A stretch of 64,000 nt of DNA, taken from Centroberyx gerrardi. Lineage: Eukaryota; Chordata; Actinopteri; Beryciformes; Berycidae. Below are positions 35,482-45,069 of the stretch, piece by piece. The stretch is from assembly GCF_048128805.1 (NCBI RefSeq), contig NC_136017.1:6963807-7027806 (forward strand), given 5' to 3'. Positions within the stretch are counted from its first letter, which is position 1; each line of letters begins with the position of its first letter. A program made the translations under genes and the position numbers. Below the pieces are notes generated by a model. The model searched no databases. It had not been told where the DNA came from and saw only the letters and a list, made by a program, of their open reading frames with translations.

Positions 35482-37896
35482 CGGGTGCATGTTTGTGTTT
35501 TCAATCCAATTTTTTTTCTGCAATAGCTAAACACTGAGACAAATCCAAAAAGCGCCAGACTCAACTCTTGGGACTTGCTTGTTAGTTTCATATTAAAAAC
35601 TCTTCAACTTAAAAAAAAACCAAATTACTCTTTGCATAAGAGCCAGATAGTGTCATTCACACACTGTTTTTTGCATTAATATTGCTTAGGTCTTTAAAAA
35701 CACTACAGTCTCTAGACACTTATCTTATCTGGAGACCAAAACCTCTCAGTGAGTAGAAGCCCTATACACACACACACACATACACACACACCTACACACA
35801 CACACATTTGTATTACTATGCTTGTGAGGACCTTCATTGACAACATTCACTTCTTAATCCCTGACCCTAAAATAACCCCTTTAAGAAGTGATGACTGGCA
35901 AAAAATGTCCTCACTTTGGACGATTCTCCTCATCTTTCTATCCTTGTGAGGACATTTTACATTCTACTTGGCAGCTGACACTCTTCTTCAAAGTGACTTA
36001 CAATGAGTAAGCAGGTACTATATGATGTCTTGCTCAGGGACACTTCAACAGGAAATATGGCTCTTGCCTGACAAAAAAAACCCTCATCATCAGATACTGC
36101 TATATATCATCAATTTATGATGTTCAAGGCATTCCAGGAGTTATTTTGTGCTGAAGTGTTGTAATTAACTTTTTTGGTGTACCCGCTTTCCCTCAACCTG
36201 CCTCGTCTACTTCTACTCCAGTTAGTGATTTCCTACATTTCCCAGAATGCTATTTGACAACCCCCAGAGAGAGAACAGGTGTGAACTTGTTGCATTCAGC
36301 TGTGGGTTAAATGTGTAGGTGGAGGGAGCGATCGCAGTAGTGAGTCCATAGTTAGAGCAGAGTGAATTTTTTGGGGGTCAAGAAAAATTGAGAGTTTCAT
36401 CGCTTGATGCACATGTCTTGTGGCTGCATTGCATTCTGGACTATTGAGGCTACTGTCAGTGAAGAAACCGGTATCTCTAGATTTCTTCCTGTATGATTGT
36501 TGAACGTCGGTGCAAAATGGCAGCTCTAGAAAGAAGCCCTCGCACTTTGATTCTGAAGGACTGACAACAAAACCTGACGTTTACCATTGATATTTTAGAT
36601 AGATTAAAAATGTTTTGCTATTAAACTGTCACATGCTTCCTTTGGCCAGTTATCCTCATAAGAAACAACAAAATGGGCCTGGAAATGCAAAGTAAAGCAC
36701 CAATATCTGTTTCTGGATAGTGTTAAAGTGTTTCAGTGTGTTTTTTGTTCCTTTAAGGGGCTTTCTAACCCCCTCCCCGGCCACGCCGTTAAACACGTTG
36801 GCCATCCGGAACAGAATCTCTCCTGGTATGGTGCAATGCTGCGCTGAGGGTGCTACCATGTTGGTATGCATCTCCATTTCTCTTGCCCTCTTCCACCTAG
36901 CGGTTATATTTAGCTGTGTAAAGCCCACTGGTAATTCTAGACGCTCCTTTGCCTTTTTCCTACCAACAGGCATCCCCACTCTGGTCGGGACACTTGAAGG
37001 GCACCATGAGAGACCTTGTCAGTGTGAAGAGCTGATTTCCAAAACGCTATATATCAATTTGTTATAAGGAGAGTGAGGAAGACACATAAGTGACCCCAAC
37101 AACACCCCCTATTCTATACCAAAATGCTCTATATTCTCCTTGGAAAATTTGTTTTACTTCATGTTTATCACACAAAATCTCAAAAAATGTGGAGGATCCG
37201 GTGTGTAAAAGTTTTATAATTTTAGTTACCTGTCATCTAGGATTTGTTTTAATGATTTACCCTGAACCATCATGTAACACTTGGCGTCTTTTTTTTATGT
37301 TGGATAACTTATCTGTGTGTTTTACTACAGAGCAATGTCAGCATGAAGTAAATTAATCACAAGGTTTAATGCTTTAATCATTGTGAACTGGCTTTACACG
37401 GGCAGGCAGTATTTATGACTTTATGGGTACAGTGTGGTTTTAAAATAGCACAGGTCATCTCACAGTACACACACTCATTTGAGAAAGAGTTGATTATATT
37501 TGAGAGTAGCATTAGGATATTTATTGAAATTGCCCTCACGCCCTATTTTCTTTTTCATTTCTGAGCCGAACCCAACTTCTGCCCAGTTCACCATGCATGT
37601 GTCCACTGTGTGTTTGACTGTGTGTTGTCGCCCTCTGCAGGCCGTATGAGGGACTCACCAACTGCACTTACCAGGTGGCCCTGAGGATGGACTGCTTCTG
37701 GCCCAATCAGATAGTCGACCGCTTCTTCATGCAGATCCACCGGATCTACTTCCACGACTGCGCCCTGACCGGCCGGCTGCTCCACGACCCGCCGGTCAGC
37801 ATCCTCGGCCCGTTCATCGCCGTGCCCGTGCTGGTCACGCTGCTCGTGACTGCCCTGGTGGTGTGGAGGAGTAAGCGCAGCGAGGGAGTGCTATAG
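28702..37896 (+). CDS. RAMP1, receptor activity-modifying protein 1 (three exons, complete)
   Basis: Exons 28702-28756, 32760-32898 and 37641-37896 join in phases 1 and 2 into 149 residues. In other vertebrates RAMP1 is a single-pass membrane partner of the calcitonin receptor-like receptor; together they form the CGRP receptor at the plasma membrane. Residues 1-26 are a signal peptide. The extracellular domain has all six family cysteines (28, 41, 58, 73, 83, 105), at the human positions plus one. The transmembrane helix is about 120-140, followed by a short WRSKRSEGVL tail. RAMP1 rather than RAMP2 or RAMP3 is chosen from DRFF...YF..C, DPP.SIL and VTLLVTALVVW, which match mammalian RAMP1 best. 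Trp84 of human is kept (Trp85), but human Trp74 is Tyr75 here. Asn72-Cys-Thr is a glycosylation sequon absent from human RAMP1. Confidence 0.92.
31505..32126 (+). mobile_element. 5'-truncated L1-like LINE with target-site duplication
   Basis: The insertion is bounded by AAGAGTCTCTGAGAGG (31505-31520) and AAGAGTCGCTGAGAGG (32111-32126), a 16-base target-site duplication with one mismatch, and ends in an A-rich tail (32085-32110). Inside, a frame to 31891 encodes the C-terminal part of an L1-type ORF2: DHAHVFWSCPSIQTFWEEV and the following helical region are typical of fish L1 ORF2 ends. Reverse transcriptase and endonuclease are missing, so it is a dead 5'-truncated copy, inserted in the same direction as ramp1. 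Confidence 0.8.
32670..32757 (+). repeat. (TC)n microsatellite forming the ramp1 exon 2 polypyrimidine tract
   Basis: About 88 bases of nearly pure TC repeat run straight into the acceptor CTCCCTCTAG|CC at 32759/32760, so the microsatellite is the polypyrimidine tract of this splice site. Confidence 0.9.
32760..32898 (+). CDS. ramp1: ramp1 exon 2 (N-terminal extracellular domain)
   Basis: It encodes residues 19-64 plus two bases of codon 65, including Cys28, Cys41, the KFKLDM segment and LWCSW (Cys58). The acceptor is CCTCTAG|CC and the donor TTGGA|GTGAGT. Joining to exon 3 restores a GAG codon and the reading TLEPYEGLTNC. Confidence 0.9.
35083..35479. repeat. (GAAA)n and two (GT)n microsatellites
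   Basis: A pure (GAAA)n tract at about 35083-35127 is followed by (GT)n at 35214-35266 and at 35440-35479, all inside ramp1 intron 2. Confidence 0.88.
35805..35957 (+). mobile_element. GTGAGGACC-type short repeat
   Basis: It opens with TTTGTATTACTATGCTTGTG and GAGGACCTTCATTG, passes through AATCCCTGACCCTAAAATAA, and closes with AAATGTCCTCACTTTGG and ATCCTTGTGAGGACA. GTGAGGACC and TGTCCTCAC give it internal inverted symmetry. This is the intact relative of the interrupted copy at 16738-17768. Confidence 0.6.
37641..37896 (+). CDS. ramp1: ramp1 exon 3 (C-terminal ectodomain, transmembrane helix, tail)
   Basis: The acceptor is CCCTCTGCAG|GCCG. The exon encodes residues 66-149 with Cys73, Cys83, Cys105, the DCFWPN motif and the membrane helix, ending at TAG 37894-37896. 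It is clearly more GC-rich than the flanking introns. Confidence 0.93.
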
Positions 37897-38750
37897 GGAA
37901 TCTATTGATCTATATTTGGACTCGAGGCTTGGAGATGTGGACTCAGGACAAGCAGAGACCCAGACATGCGTACATGTCAGAAAGGATTTGTGGGTGATTT
38001 TAGCATAATTCATTAAGTTACAGACATTTATACTCAATGATTTGAGATTGTATTACTCCAATATGAAGAGTATATGGAATGATGAGTATATGCAGTGATA
38101 TAATAATAAGCATGACTTAGTATGCGCTATAGTAAGATGTGATAAATGTTTGCTCTCTTTGGTACAAAAATAGACTTTCTCTGTTCACTCATTTTTGACT
38201 ACCACCTTCCCAATAACCCATTGAGAATTGTATTGCTATACACAAACATTGACAAGAATGGAGAAGTTATTTATAAAACCAGAGTCTCGAAGTTTGGCAG
38301 GGGAAAGAGAAAAAAAAAAGGTATTTGAGATTCAGGGGAATTGGAGGCCATGCATGCTAATTACCATCTGTTCAAGTGGCCCCAAACAACCTGTGAACAC
38401 ATAAATAACTGTAGAGCAGAGGACACTCAGGGAGTGTCTGTTCACTTGGATAAATGACTGTTATAAATTTGGAGGAGAGGTGAGGAGAGAGAGAGAGAAA
38501 GAGAGAGAGAGGAAAGGAGAGGAGGAGAGTGGAGAAAAGAGGAGAGGACAGTAGATGAGAGGAAAAAAGAGCTCAGGAGTTTTGGAGAGGGATCACAGGC
38601 CTTTGCCAAGGAAAATAGGTTTTACCTTCCTTATTTATATATTTACGCTTTGCCTTGTAAAAGGCAATAGTTGTATAGGCAATAATTGTATTCTCATCTC
38701 ACTTGGAGGCAATGACGCTCTCCAAAAAAACAAGAGCTACTGTTAAAATG

Positions 38751-38756
38751 AATAAA
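38751..38756 (+). terminator. ramp1: Candidate ramp1 polyadenylation signal
   Basis: This AATAAA lies about 855 bases after the ramp1 stop and just before the mobile element at 38863. The 3' UTR inferred from it would include a GA-rich tract at about 38475-38560. No downstream GU-rich element was clear. Confidence 0.3.
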
Positions 38757-38862
38757 TCAGAGAGAGATGAATGGGCTGCACTGTTAATAACAGGGAAACA
38801 AATCAGAAAAACTCATATGTAAGTGGAAAGAGAGAACGCATACAAGAACACACACACACACA

Positions 38863-39163
38863 CACTGCAAAAATATCCATCTTAACAAGTTTTAATCTGG
38901 TACTGAATCTTAAAAATCTTGTTTTTAAAAAAAAAATAAAAAAAATGAAAGGGAATATGCTAATGGGGTGAGATAATCTGATAATGTCATTTGTTGCCAA
39001 TGCAAAATACCTTTTTTTCAATTTTTCAATATACTGACATATTGAGAATTCTAGAAAATTCCTGAAACATGTGAAACTGCATTGGAAACAAGTGGATTTA
39101 TCTCAGAATATTTAACTTGTTTTAAGAAAAATAAGATTTTAAGATTGACTTTTTTGTACTGTA
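38863..39163 (+). mobile_element. CACTGCAAAAA element, diverged copy
   Basis: It begins CACTGCAAAAATATCCATC right after a CA tract and ends near TTTTTGTACTGTA, a decayed inverse of the start. The interior has TTAACAAGTTTTAATCTGG and ATTGGAAACAAGTGGATTTA wording like other members of the family. It lies between the convergent ramp1 and methyltransferase genes. Confidence 0.5.
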
Positions 39164-39372
39164 CACTTGACTTATACTGTAAGGCATGGCACCATCTAGT
39201 GTTCAGTCTGAGTCTCATCTTTCTTAAAACAGACACATCATACAGCCTTGTTTTATGAGCTGTTAGCTGTGTATTAGCACATTATGAGGAAAGCAGTAAA
39301 GGCCTGGGCCCCCGAGTTTGTGTTGACGAAGCTTAAGAAACCTTCGTATACAGCATGAGTCATCCAGAAAGC

Positions 39373-39460
39373 TCATGGTTTGCACGCCAGCCAGTAGAAA
39401 TACTTCACAACCACCACAACCTCTGTGTCGGGCGAAGACGCGCCCATGGCAGACAGCAAC
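39373..39460 (-). CDS. Methyltransferase exon 6 (terminal)
   Basis: The acceptor TCCATCCCAG|GTTGC joins exon 5 to give KLLSAMGASSPDTE and then VVVVVKYFYWLACKP and TGA at 39373-39375. Its ending is the usual C-terminus of the family, which confirms that the apparent stop just after exon 5 is intronic. Confidence 0.88.
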
Positions 39461-42400
39461 CTGGGATGGAGGAGAGGGGAAGAGAAGAAGTGAGAGTAGG
39501 ATCTAAAAATGGATGGATGGAAGGATGCATGGCAGTGTTGTAGTCAAGAACATCTTAGTTGAGATTGAACTGAGATCAAGACAATTCCTATAGTTGAAGC
39601 AGAATCGAGATCAAGGCAAAGTGGGGTTAAACTTTTAAGTTTGTGCCAATGGCCTCAGTTCCCTTCTCCTTTACATTATCCCTGGTTTGTCTGCACAAGG
39701 TCAGTGTACTTGGAGATAACAAGGCTCATTTTCCTCCCTGCAGAAGAAGCCACTTGCTGCCGTTCATTCTTGTAACAGTACGAAAAATAACTTCCATAGA
39801 ATTGAAAATTGTCAGAGCGAGAGAATCCATCACAACAAGAAGCCTTCATTTGGTTTTGTCCAAGAGTTGAGTGTTTTCATATCAGTGCTGCGTTACAATA
39901 CACTCTGCTACACTCTGGAAGAAATGGAACTCTCCACCAGAAAATAATGATAATAATAACATGTTGCCTTACAAACTTTACTGTCACATCCATGTCTTCT
40001 TATGTAGGGTGTCTTTGTCAACAGGGACAGCCATTTTACTAGGTTTGACACCGCAAAATTTGTATTTTAAAAAACAACCATAAAGTAAATGTTAGAAATA
40101 TAATTATACGGCTTTGGAAAATGATAGAGGGAAATGTAAACTAGACTAGTGGTAAATGGACTTTAACACTAAATGACACTGGTATTCTCCTTTAAGACCA
40201 AATCTAAGACAAAGACTCGAGCAAGTCAACTCTTCTCAGAGACTGAGAACAGAATAGTGTGTAAATCTTTCCAAACTGTGATAGTAATTACATAAAATGT
40301 CACACTTTTTCTCCATTCAGAATTTATAGCTCAGCGCTTCCCCCATAAATTTTGCTTGCTGGGCTTTTCTGTCTTTTTAGTAGCAGGGGAATTAATGGTG
40401 GCTATATTATCAAAGCAGCACAAACCGCCAACAGTTAAGCTTACTCAAACAATTTCTGGCTTTTTTTTTTTTTCATAAAATGTCCAAGCCCAAGACTCAG
40501 ACAGAATTCAAAGATCAATTAATTATCTGGGAGTTCTTGATAATCATAAATTAATACAGAAAGAGATTAGAACATCAATGTCCAACGCCAAGACAAGACC
40601 AAGGCAATCAAGGTGCGAGGTCACAGCCATGAGTTAATGGTTAAATTGGTGGATATAGCAGGATCATATCTCACTTGTTCCTGGTGTTATTAGAGAGCCT
40701 TTCAGCTTCTGCAGGATCCTTCTTCTGCAGTTTCTGGTAGCTAGAGAAAGTCTCCACCATACCGATGTAACCATTCAGCGGCAAGGACCTTCTCAGCCGG
40801 AAACACTCATCCCTGGACACAATAAAACACAGAAACATTGCCAAACTATCAATAAAATATTTTACTATATTAGTGCTGACCAGTTTATCTCTCAAGTCAA
40901 GAGAAATGTGTATGGTCATTTTTGATGCAACCTATTTTATTTATTTATTTAGTAGTTTATTTGATAGGGACAGTGCAGTTAAAATAATTACACTTCACAA
41001 TTTAAATATAAAAGATGTTTGTAGCTACTTCTAATTTCCAACCCTAGTCCCTAGTTGGGCTTTTAAATAGACTACAACTATCTAAAATGTCTTGTATAGG
41101 CTAATAAAAAGTACAGAAATTTTAGCCTACATTATACATCATCACAACTGCACAACATCACACAATGTACACACATAACGCCGCACGACACGACAAACAA
41201 AGAGATTCAGAAATGCACCTGCAATCCACCCAACCGGTTGTTTTACGCCATAATCAGTCAATCTTAAGATTAGCTATGATGATATAAAGAAAAAGTGAGT
41301 CTGATGAGTGACTGTTGATCAGCACCTGTACACAAAGCAGGTTAGAGTGGGTTAAAGGTTAGAGAAGTGGACTTGGTCAAAGCTCCAGACTAGCTGTGTA
41401 AATCTGGGCGGGATAGTGAATCAGTGACACTCTCCCCTCCCTCTAAACTATATAGAGATGCCATTGAGCAAGACACTTGACCTCCAACTGCTATAGTTTA
41501 GCTGCTCAGTACTAGATAACTCCCAGATGTCCGTGTGTTCTGTGTGACTCTCCCTCTTCCCATGTATCTACTCCCTTAAGCCAATGCTGTAAATAAGAAT
41601 GTATTCTTAGCCCTTATATTCCTAGTTATATAAGGGCTATTTTTACATTTATTCACCTATTTACTGAGGAATGATTTGTTGAGCTTGTCTGCACTTTTGC
41701 AGCAACATTCTGCCTCACATCTACAGCTAGATTTATATTCATACCTGGGAGCTGCCCAGTACAACCACATTCTTCTGCTGTGGAGCAGCTGCATTGGAGT
41801 GATTGGGGGTTGAGTGCCTTGCTCAAGGGCACATTGAGTAGTGGTTGAGCAAGGAGAGTGTGGCTTATTCACTTTCTTTGCGCAGATTTTTTGAACTGGA
41901 ATTCAAACTGGCAACCCTACAATGATAAGAGGACTTCTCTAACCATTAGGCCACGCCCTATTAGAATAATAATGCAATCACATGGTATATAACATATACA
42001 TTTCCTAATTGGAATTTTCACATGATGATGAGATGCATGAAGCTGGAAGATAACACTTATAGCCATGCATCTTTATTACACTTTTGTAGTATCATAACTA
42101 ACATTTGTTTAAATGAAGTTTGTTAAATTAGCTTGTAGGACGTCCATACTTGCATATTGTTTGTCTTCTCGGCTTGATTTTCCATCAAAACAGCATGTGA
42201 ATGCAAAACTGTTTAACTGCCAACTTGGAAGTCCCAGACGTCGGACCTTCCCACTAGCATGAGTGGACAATAAAAGTGCTGTTTTATACTGGAACTTCAA
42301 ATACACTCAGTCACACACTCAAAAGCATTGGCAGCATTTTAAATATAAAATAGGCTAACTCTAGAGATAAATAGAATATTATCCAGGGTCAAAGAAATGT

Positions 42401-45069
42401 ATTTCAAAGATAATATAATTACAACTGTAACACTCACCACTCCTTGTCAGGGTAAAGACAGGAGTCAAACATGTCTTTGTAGATCAGTGTTGAGCTGGGT
42501 CCTAGATAGGGATTGCGGAACGGCAGCAGGGCGGCATAAAACTGGAATGTAAGTCAAAAAAATGAAGTGTTTCAATCCAAAATGGTTCTGTAGTCACATC
42601 TAAAAGCTATTTAATAAATTGTCTAAACTGAGGGTATTTTCTATCACACTGTGCTCTAAACAGCTGCCACAGTTATTATGTCATACATATACGATAATAA
42701 TGCCCATGAATGTAAAAACACGACACAGTTTGACCCAATCTAGCCTCAGTCAAACTGTCCCACACTAATTAGTGGTAAGAATTACCTTATTTCTCAGAGG
42801 CCTTCTCAGTTGTAATTATAAGAATGCAATTTCTTTGTAAAAATCAACACTTTTAGCTTGGATGAATCCAATAAATAGGCTCCAGTTAATAAGAGTTTTG
42901 TCCCAAAATGAGATATCGCACCTACCCTTAGAAAATGATTGATAGCACAAAATTAAAAAACAAATTATGGTACTCAAGACTAGTAAGTAACTTTAGTTAA
43001 CAAAAGAACAAGTGTTTACAAACAAAGTCATCTATACTTTAGAGATATTGAATGATTCATTTCAGGAAAGGAGTTTTTTTTTCAGAAGTAAGGAGAGGAT
43101 TTGGGAATGGACCTCTTCACAGATATCAGTGAGTGTGCCGGAGACATCTCCATACTCCAGCTCCATGTCCAAGGTGTAGCTCAGGAGGGCCAGGCAGCCG
43201 CCGGGCCTCAGCACCCTGTCCGCCTCCTGCAGGAACCGCTGCCGGTCGAACCAGTGGGCCGCCGTCATGGCCGTCACAAGGTCCGCCTCGCCCGCCGCAA
43301 ACGGCAGCTCCTCCGCCGGACACTGCCTGGCGTTTGGGACGTGGATGGAGGTGGTTGGAAAAATGTAGTAGATGTGGGACAGGGAGGAATTTTATTTGAT
43401 GGGAGGGGCGGAGGGGCGGAGGGGCGGAGGGGCGGAGGGGCGGAGGGGCGGAGGGGCGGAGGGGCGGAGGGGCAGAGGGGCGGGACTGTTCAAAAATCTG
43501 TGATGGTTTTATTGGTTGGAATCTATATTTACGCCTACTGGTACAGCATGAGGTCACCATGAAAGATACTCTGTTTTCCAAGAAGTAAAAGTAATGGGAG
43601 TTCATTTCATGGGGACTTTAAGATAAAGGTAACAAAAACAGAAGATCAAGACGCCGATCTCATCATGTCTACCTTGCGTTGTTTGCTCTGATGTATTTTG
43701 CTGTTGCTTTGGCAAAACATTAAAGATATAAAGGTATGAAATCAGTCTGAAGCCTTTCAGTGCGCTGGAGAATGATTTCACTGTCACATTATAATGTTTA
43801 CCTTTCAGTTTGACTGGTTTGCTGAACTTTAAAGCTGCACCAGGCAGTGATTTTGATGTGAAAATACACTTGTCTTATCTACATTATGAAGTGGGGCTGC
43901 AACAGAGAAAAGCGGCCTATCCCCGCTAATTGAGATGCAATAGATTTGCCCTATTTGCCTAAATTCTGGTGTTAGATTGTGTCTCCTAAACATCAGCCAG
44001 TGAGCGCTCCATCCAAAGAAAGCTGGGGCAGAGGAGTATGCAGTTTACTGATGTTACATGATTTCTGGGTAATGAAGTTACCTCTCGCTGCCATTTGGGA
44101 CCGCCAATGTGCAAAGTTGCCTACTGCAGCTTTAATGAAATTGCTTGTTTGTATTCTTTCTGGGGGGTTTTCTGTATCTTTTACATAAAGTAAATTAAAA
44201 CTGAATTTATGAACTGAAATTGAATTGGACTAGACTGGACAGGATTCAGCTTGTTCACTCCTCCACTCCCTCCTTCCACCTCACCTGTATGAGACATTCG
44301 GAGGGTTGCTGTTAGCCTGTGCCATCTCCAGCTGGGCGGGGCTAATGTCTGTCCCAACCACCTGGGTGAAGTACGGGGCCAATAGGGTCGTCCCCTGCCC
44401 GGAGCCACAGCCCACATCCACTGCAAGTTTGAATGGTTTTGCGGTCTGAAAGGAATGATTTCAAAACAAAATACCAAGTAGCAACCTGTTTATCCAGACC
44501 TTTGACTTTACCTGATCCTACAAATGACAAAAGGGTTTAATGAGTGAAACCTGCAGTGATGAGAGAGAAGACTCTTATTACGCTTTGCATTATAGGGTTG
44601 TGAACTGGTGTATGTTATCTGCTTGAGGTCCTTGGTGTCTCAGTGGGCACTGACTACATCAGCTTCGCCCTTAACCCAGCGACAGCTCTTAGAAGGCTAC
44701 GCCTATAGGCTACTCATAGAATCTGGAGTTATGGTAGCATAACTAACGTTACAGTATTAAAACTTATTAAACTTACTAATGTTAGTGAATATTTAACCTG
44801 AAAACTAACAAAAACAGAATTATTTTCCGTTTTAGTAACCCAACAAACTGTCATCACAATATTGATGAATTAACACTATCATCCAGAGATCTATATAATA
44901 ACAAGATAAACACACATATACATACATGCTTACACACATAAACAGACTCCAGTGTCCCTACCTTTTCCTCCATGTAGCCCAATATCTTGGCAATCAGTTC
45001 ATGGGGAGCCACCCTATACTTCAAGTAAGCAGCTGCATGCTCTTTACCTTCATACAGACATTCAGCCAT
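39373..45069 (-). CDS. SAM-dependent class I methyltransferase (Methyltransf_11 type), six exons, complete
   Basis: Exons 45069-44962, 44445-44285, 43326-43113, 42541-42438, 40812-40675 and 39460-39373 join in consistent phases into 270 residues. Motif I, VDVGCGSGQGT (45-55), binds S-adenosylmethionine; Asp69 in VVGTDIS is the expected ribose-binding acid; LVTAMTAAHWF (about 107-117) and the VLRPGG strand follow. The second half (FYAALLPFRNPYLGPSS, ETFSSYQ, and the C-terminal VVKYFYWLACKP) matches the small eukaryotic family annotated as putative methyltransferase DDB_G0268948-like and related to trans-aconitate methyltransferases. Length fits that family (about 270). No signal peptide or membrane segment: probably cytosolic. 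The substrate is unknown. It is convergent with ramp1 and follows klf7 on the same strand. Exon 3 has a weak donor. Confidence 0.88.
39461..40674 (-). other. Methyltransferase intron 5
   Basis: A 1.2 kb intron holding scattered repeat wording: AAGACAAAGACTCGAGCAAG near 40207 and CAAGACAAGACCAAGGC near 40590, plus GAGATTGAACTGAGATCAAG near 39559, a GACCAAGAC-type teleost repeat interrupted by other sequence. No exon seen. Confidence 0.6.
40675..40812 (-). CDS. Methyltransferase exon 5
   Basis: It encodes DECFRLRRSLPLNGYIGMVE and then TFSSYQKLQKKDPAEAERLS-NNTRN in phase with exons 4 and 6. The acceptor is TGTCCAG|GG and the donor AACAA|GTGAGA. Reading through the donor meets a TGA at once, so an unspliced reading would falsely end at NTRNK. 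Confidence 0.88.
41341..41525 (+). mobile_element. tRNA-derived SINE, longer copy
   Basis: The head GGTTAGAGAAGTGG followed by TGGTCAAAGCTCC has the spacing and wording of degenerate tRNA A and B boxes. The body reads CACTCTCCCCTCCCTC, TTGAGCAAGACACTTGACC and TTTAGCTGCTCAGTA, matching the fragment at 1938-2045. It is antisense to the methyltransferase gene. Confidence 0.55.
41800..41960 (+). repeat. TTGCTCAAGGGCA-type interspersed repeat
   Basis: It contains GAGTGCCTTGCTCAAGGGCA, a TTTTTGAACTGGAATTCAAA phrase with a CTGGCAACCC follow-on and CTAACCATTAGGCCACGCC. The end resembles an inverted tRNA-like pol III box region of a teleost SINE. Its left limit is unclear. Confidence 0.45.
42438..42541 (-). 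CDS. Methyltransferase exon 4
   Basis: It encodes FYAALLPFRNPYLGPSSTLI and then YKDMFDSCLYPDKE plus two bases of a Trp codon. The acceptor is TTACATTCCAG|TTT and the donor GGAGTG|GTGAGT. It carries the family's signature NPYLGPSS segment. Confidence 0.9.
43113..43326 (-). CDS. Methyltransferase exon 3 (second half of the Rossmann fold)
   Basis: From acceptor AACGCCAG|GC it encodes QCPAEELPFAAGEADLVTAM, then TAAHWFDRQRFLQEADRVLR and PGGCLALLSYTLDMELEYGD, ending TDICEE. The only phase-compatible donor is GAAGAG|GTCCAT, which matches the consensus only at GT and the preceding AG. If not used, translation runs on to a TGA at about 43062-43064. The exon is very GC-rich. Confidence 0.82.
43401..43485. 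repeat. (GGAGGGGC)n minisatellite, about ten copies
   Basis: An 8-base unit GGAGGGGC is repeated with only one change (a GGGGCAGA near the right end) inside methyltransferase intron 2, about 75 bases upstream of exon 3 in the direction of transcription. Each unit contains GGGGCGG, a GC-box core, and the strand is G-quadruplex prone. Confidence 0.92.
43829..44135. mobile_element. TTAAAGCTGCA MITE with terminal inverted repeats
   Basis: The left end TTAAAGCTGCACCAGG (from 43829) and right end CTACTGCAGCTTTAA (to 44135) are inverted copies over about 11 bases. The interior GTATGCAGTTTACTGATG is shared with the copy at 21314-21635. There is no coding capacity. It sits in methyltransferase intron 2. 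Confidence 0.7.
44285..44445 (-). CDS. Methyltransferase exon 2 (SAM-binding motif I)
   Basis: From acceptor CCTTTCAG|ACC it encodes TAKPFKLAVDVGCGSGQGTT and then LLAPYFTQVVGTDISPAQLE before MAQANSNPPNVSY, leaving phase 2 at TACAG|GTGAGG. It carries the glycine-rich SAM-binding loop and the acidic residue (Asp69) of motif II. Confidence 0.92.
44962..45069 (-). CDS. Methyltransferase exon 1
   Basis: ATG at 45067-45069 opens MAECLYEGKEHAAAYLKYRV and then APHELIAKILGYMEEK, ending in phase 0 at GAAAAG|GTAGGG. The helical N-terminus with HAAAYLKYR is usual for this family. The following in-frame GTLESVYVCKHVC is intronic. Confidence 0.88.

Larger units (their letters stand above)
32899..37640 (+). 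other. ramp1: ramp1 intron 2
   Basis: A 4.7 kb intron. Recognisable content: (GAAA)n at about 35083-35127, (GT)n at 35214-35266 and 35440-35479, a GTGAGGACC-type repeat at 35805-35957, and a TTGCTCAGGGACACTTCAAC fragment near 36031. The rest is AT-rich unique sequence with no exon or RNA that I can support. Confidence 0.75.
40813..42437 (-). other. Methyltransferase intron 4 with SINE and other repeat debris
   Basis: It contains an AGTTTATTTGATAGGGACAG block (about 40935-41170, a common teleost interspersed repeat), a tRNA-type SINE at 41341-41525 and a TTGCTCAAGGGCACATTGAG block at about 41800-41960. No exon seen. Confidence 0.65.

Noticed and set aside
36656..37067. Overlapping open frames of about 110 codons on both strands in ramp1 intron 2
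   Set aside because: They lack recognisable motifs and splice sites. Both strands open at once suggests base composition or a repeat, not coding.
41800..41960. Possible functional tRNA gene
   Set aside because: Only box-like wording is present, with no cloverleaf pairing that I could build; SINE-derived is more likely. No tRNA, rRNA, CRISPR or miRNA could be supported anywhere.
43126..43605. 159-codon minus-strand frame rich in RPSAPPP repeats
   Set aside because: It is an off-frame reading of methyltransferase exon 3 joined to the GGAGGGGC minisatellite; the correct frame gives a conserved Rossmann fold.
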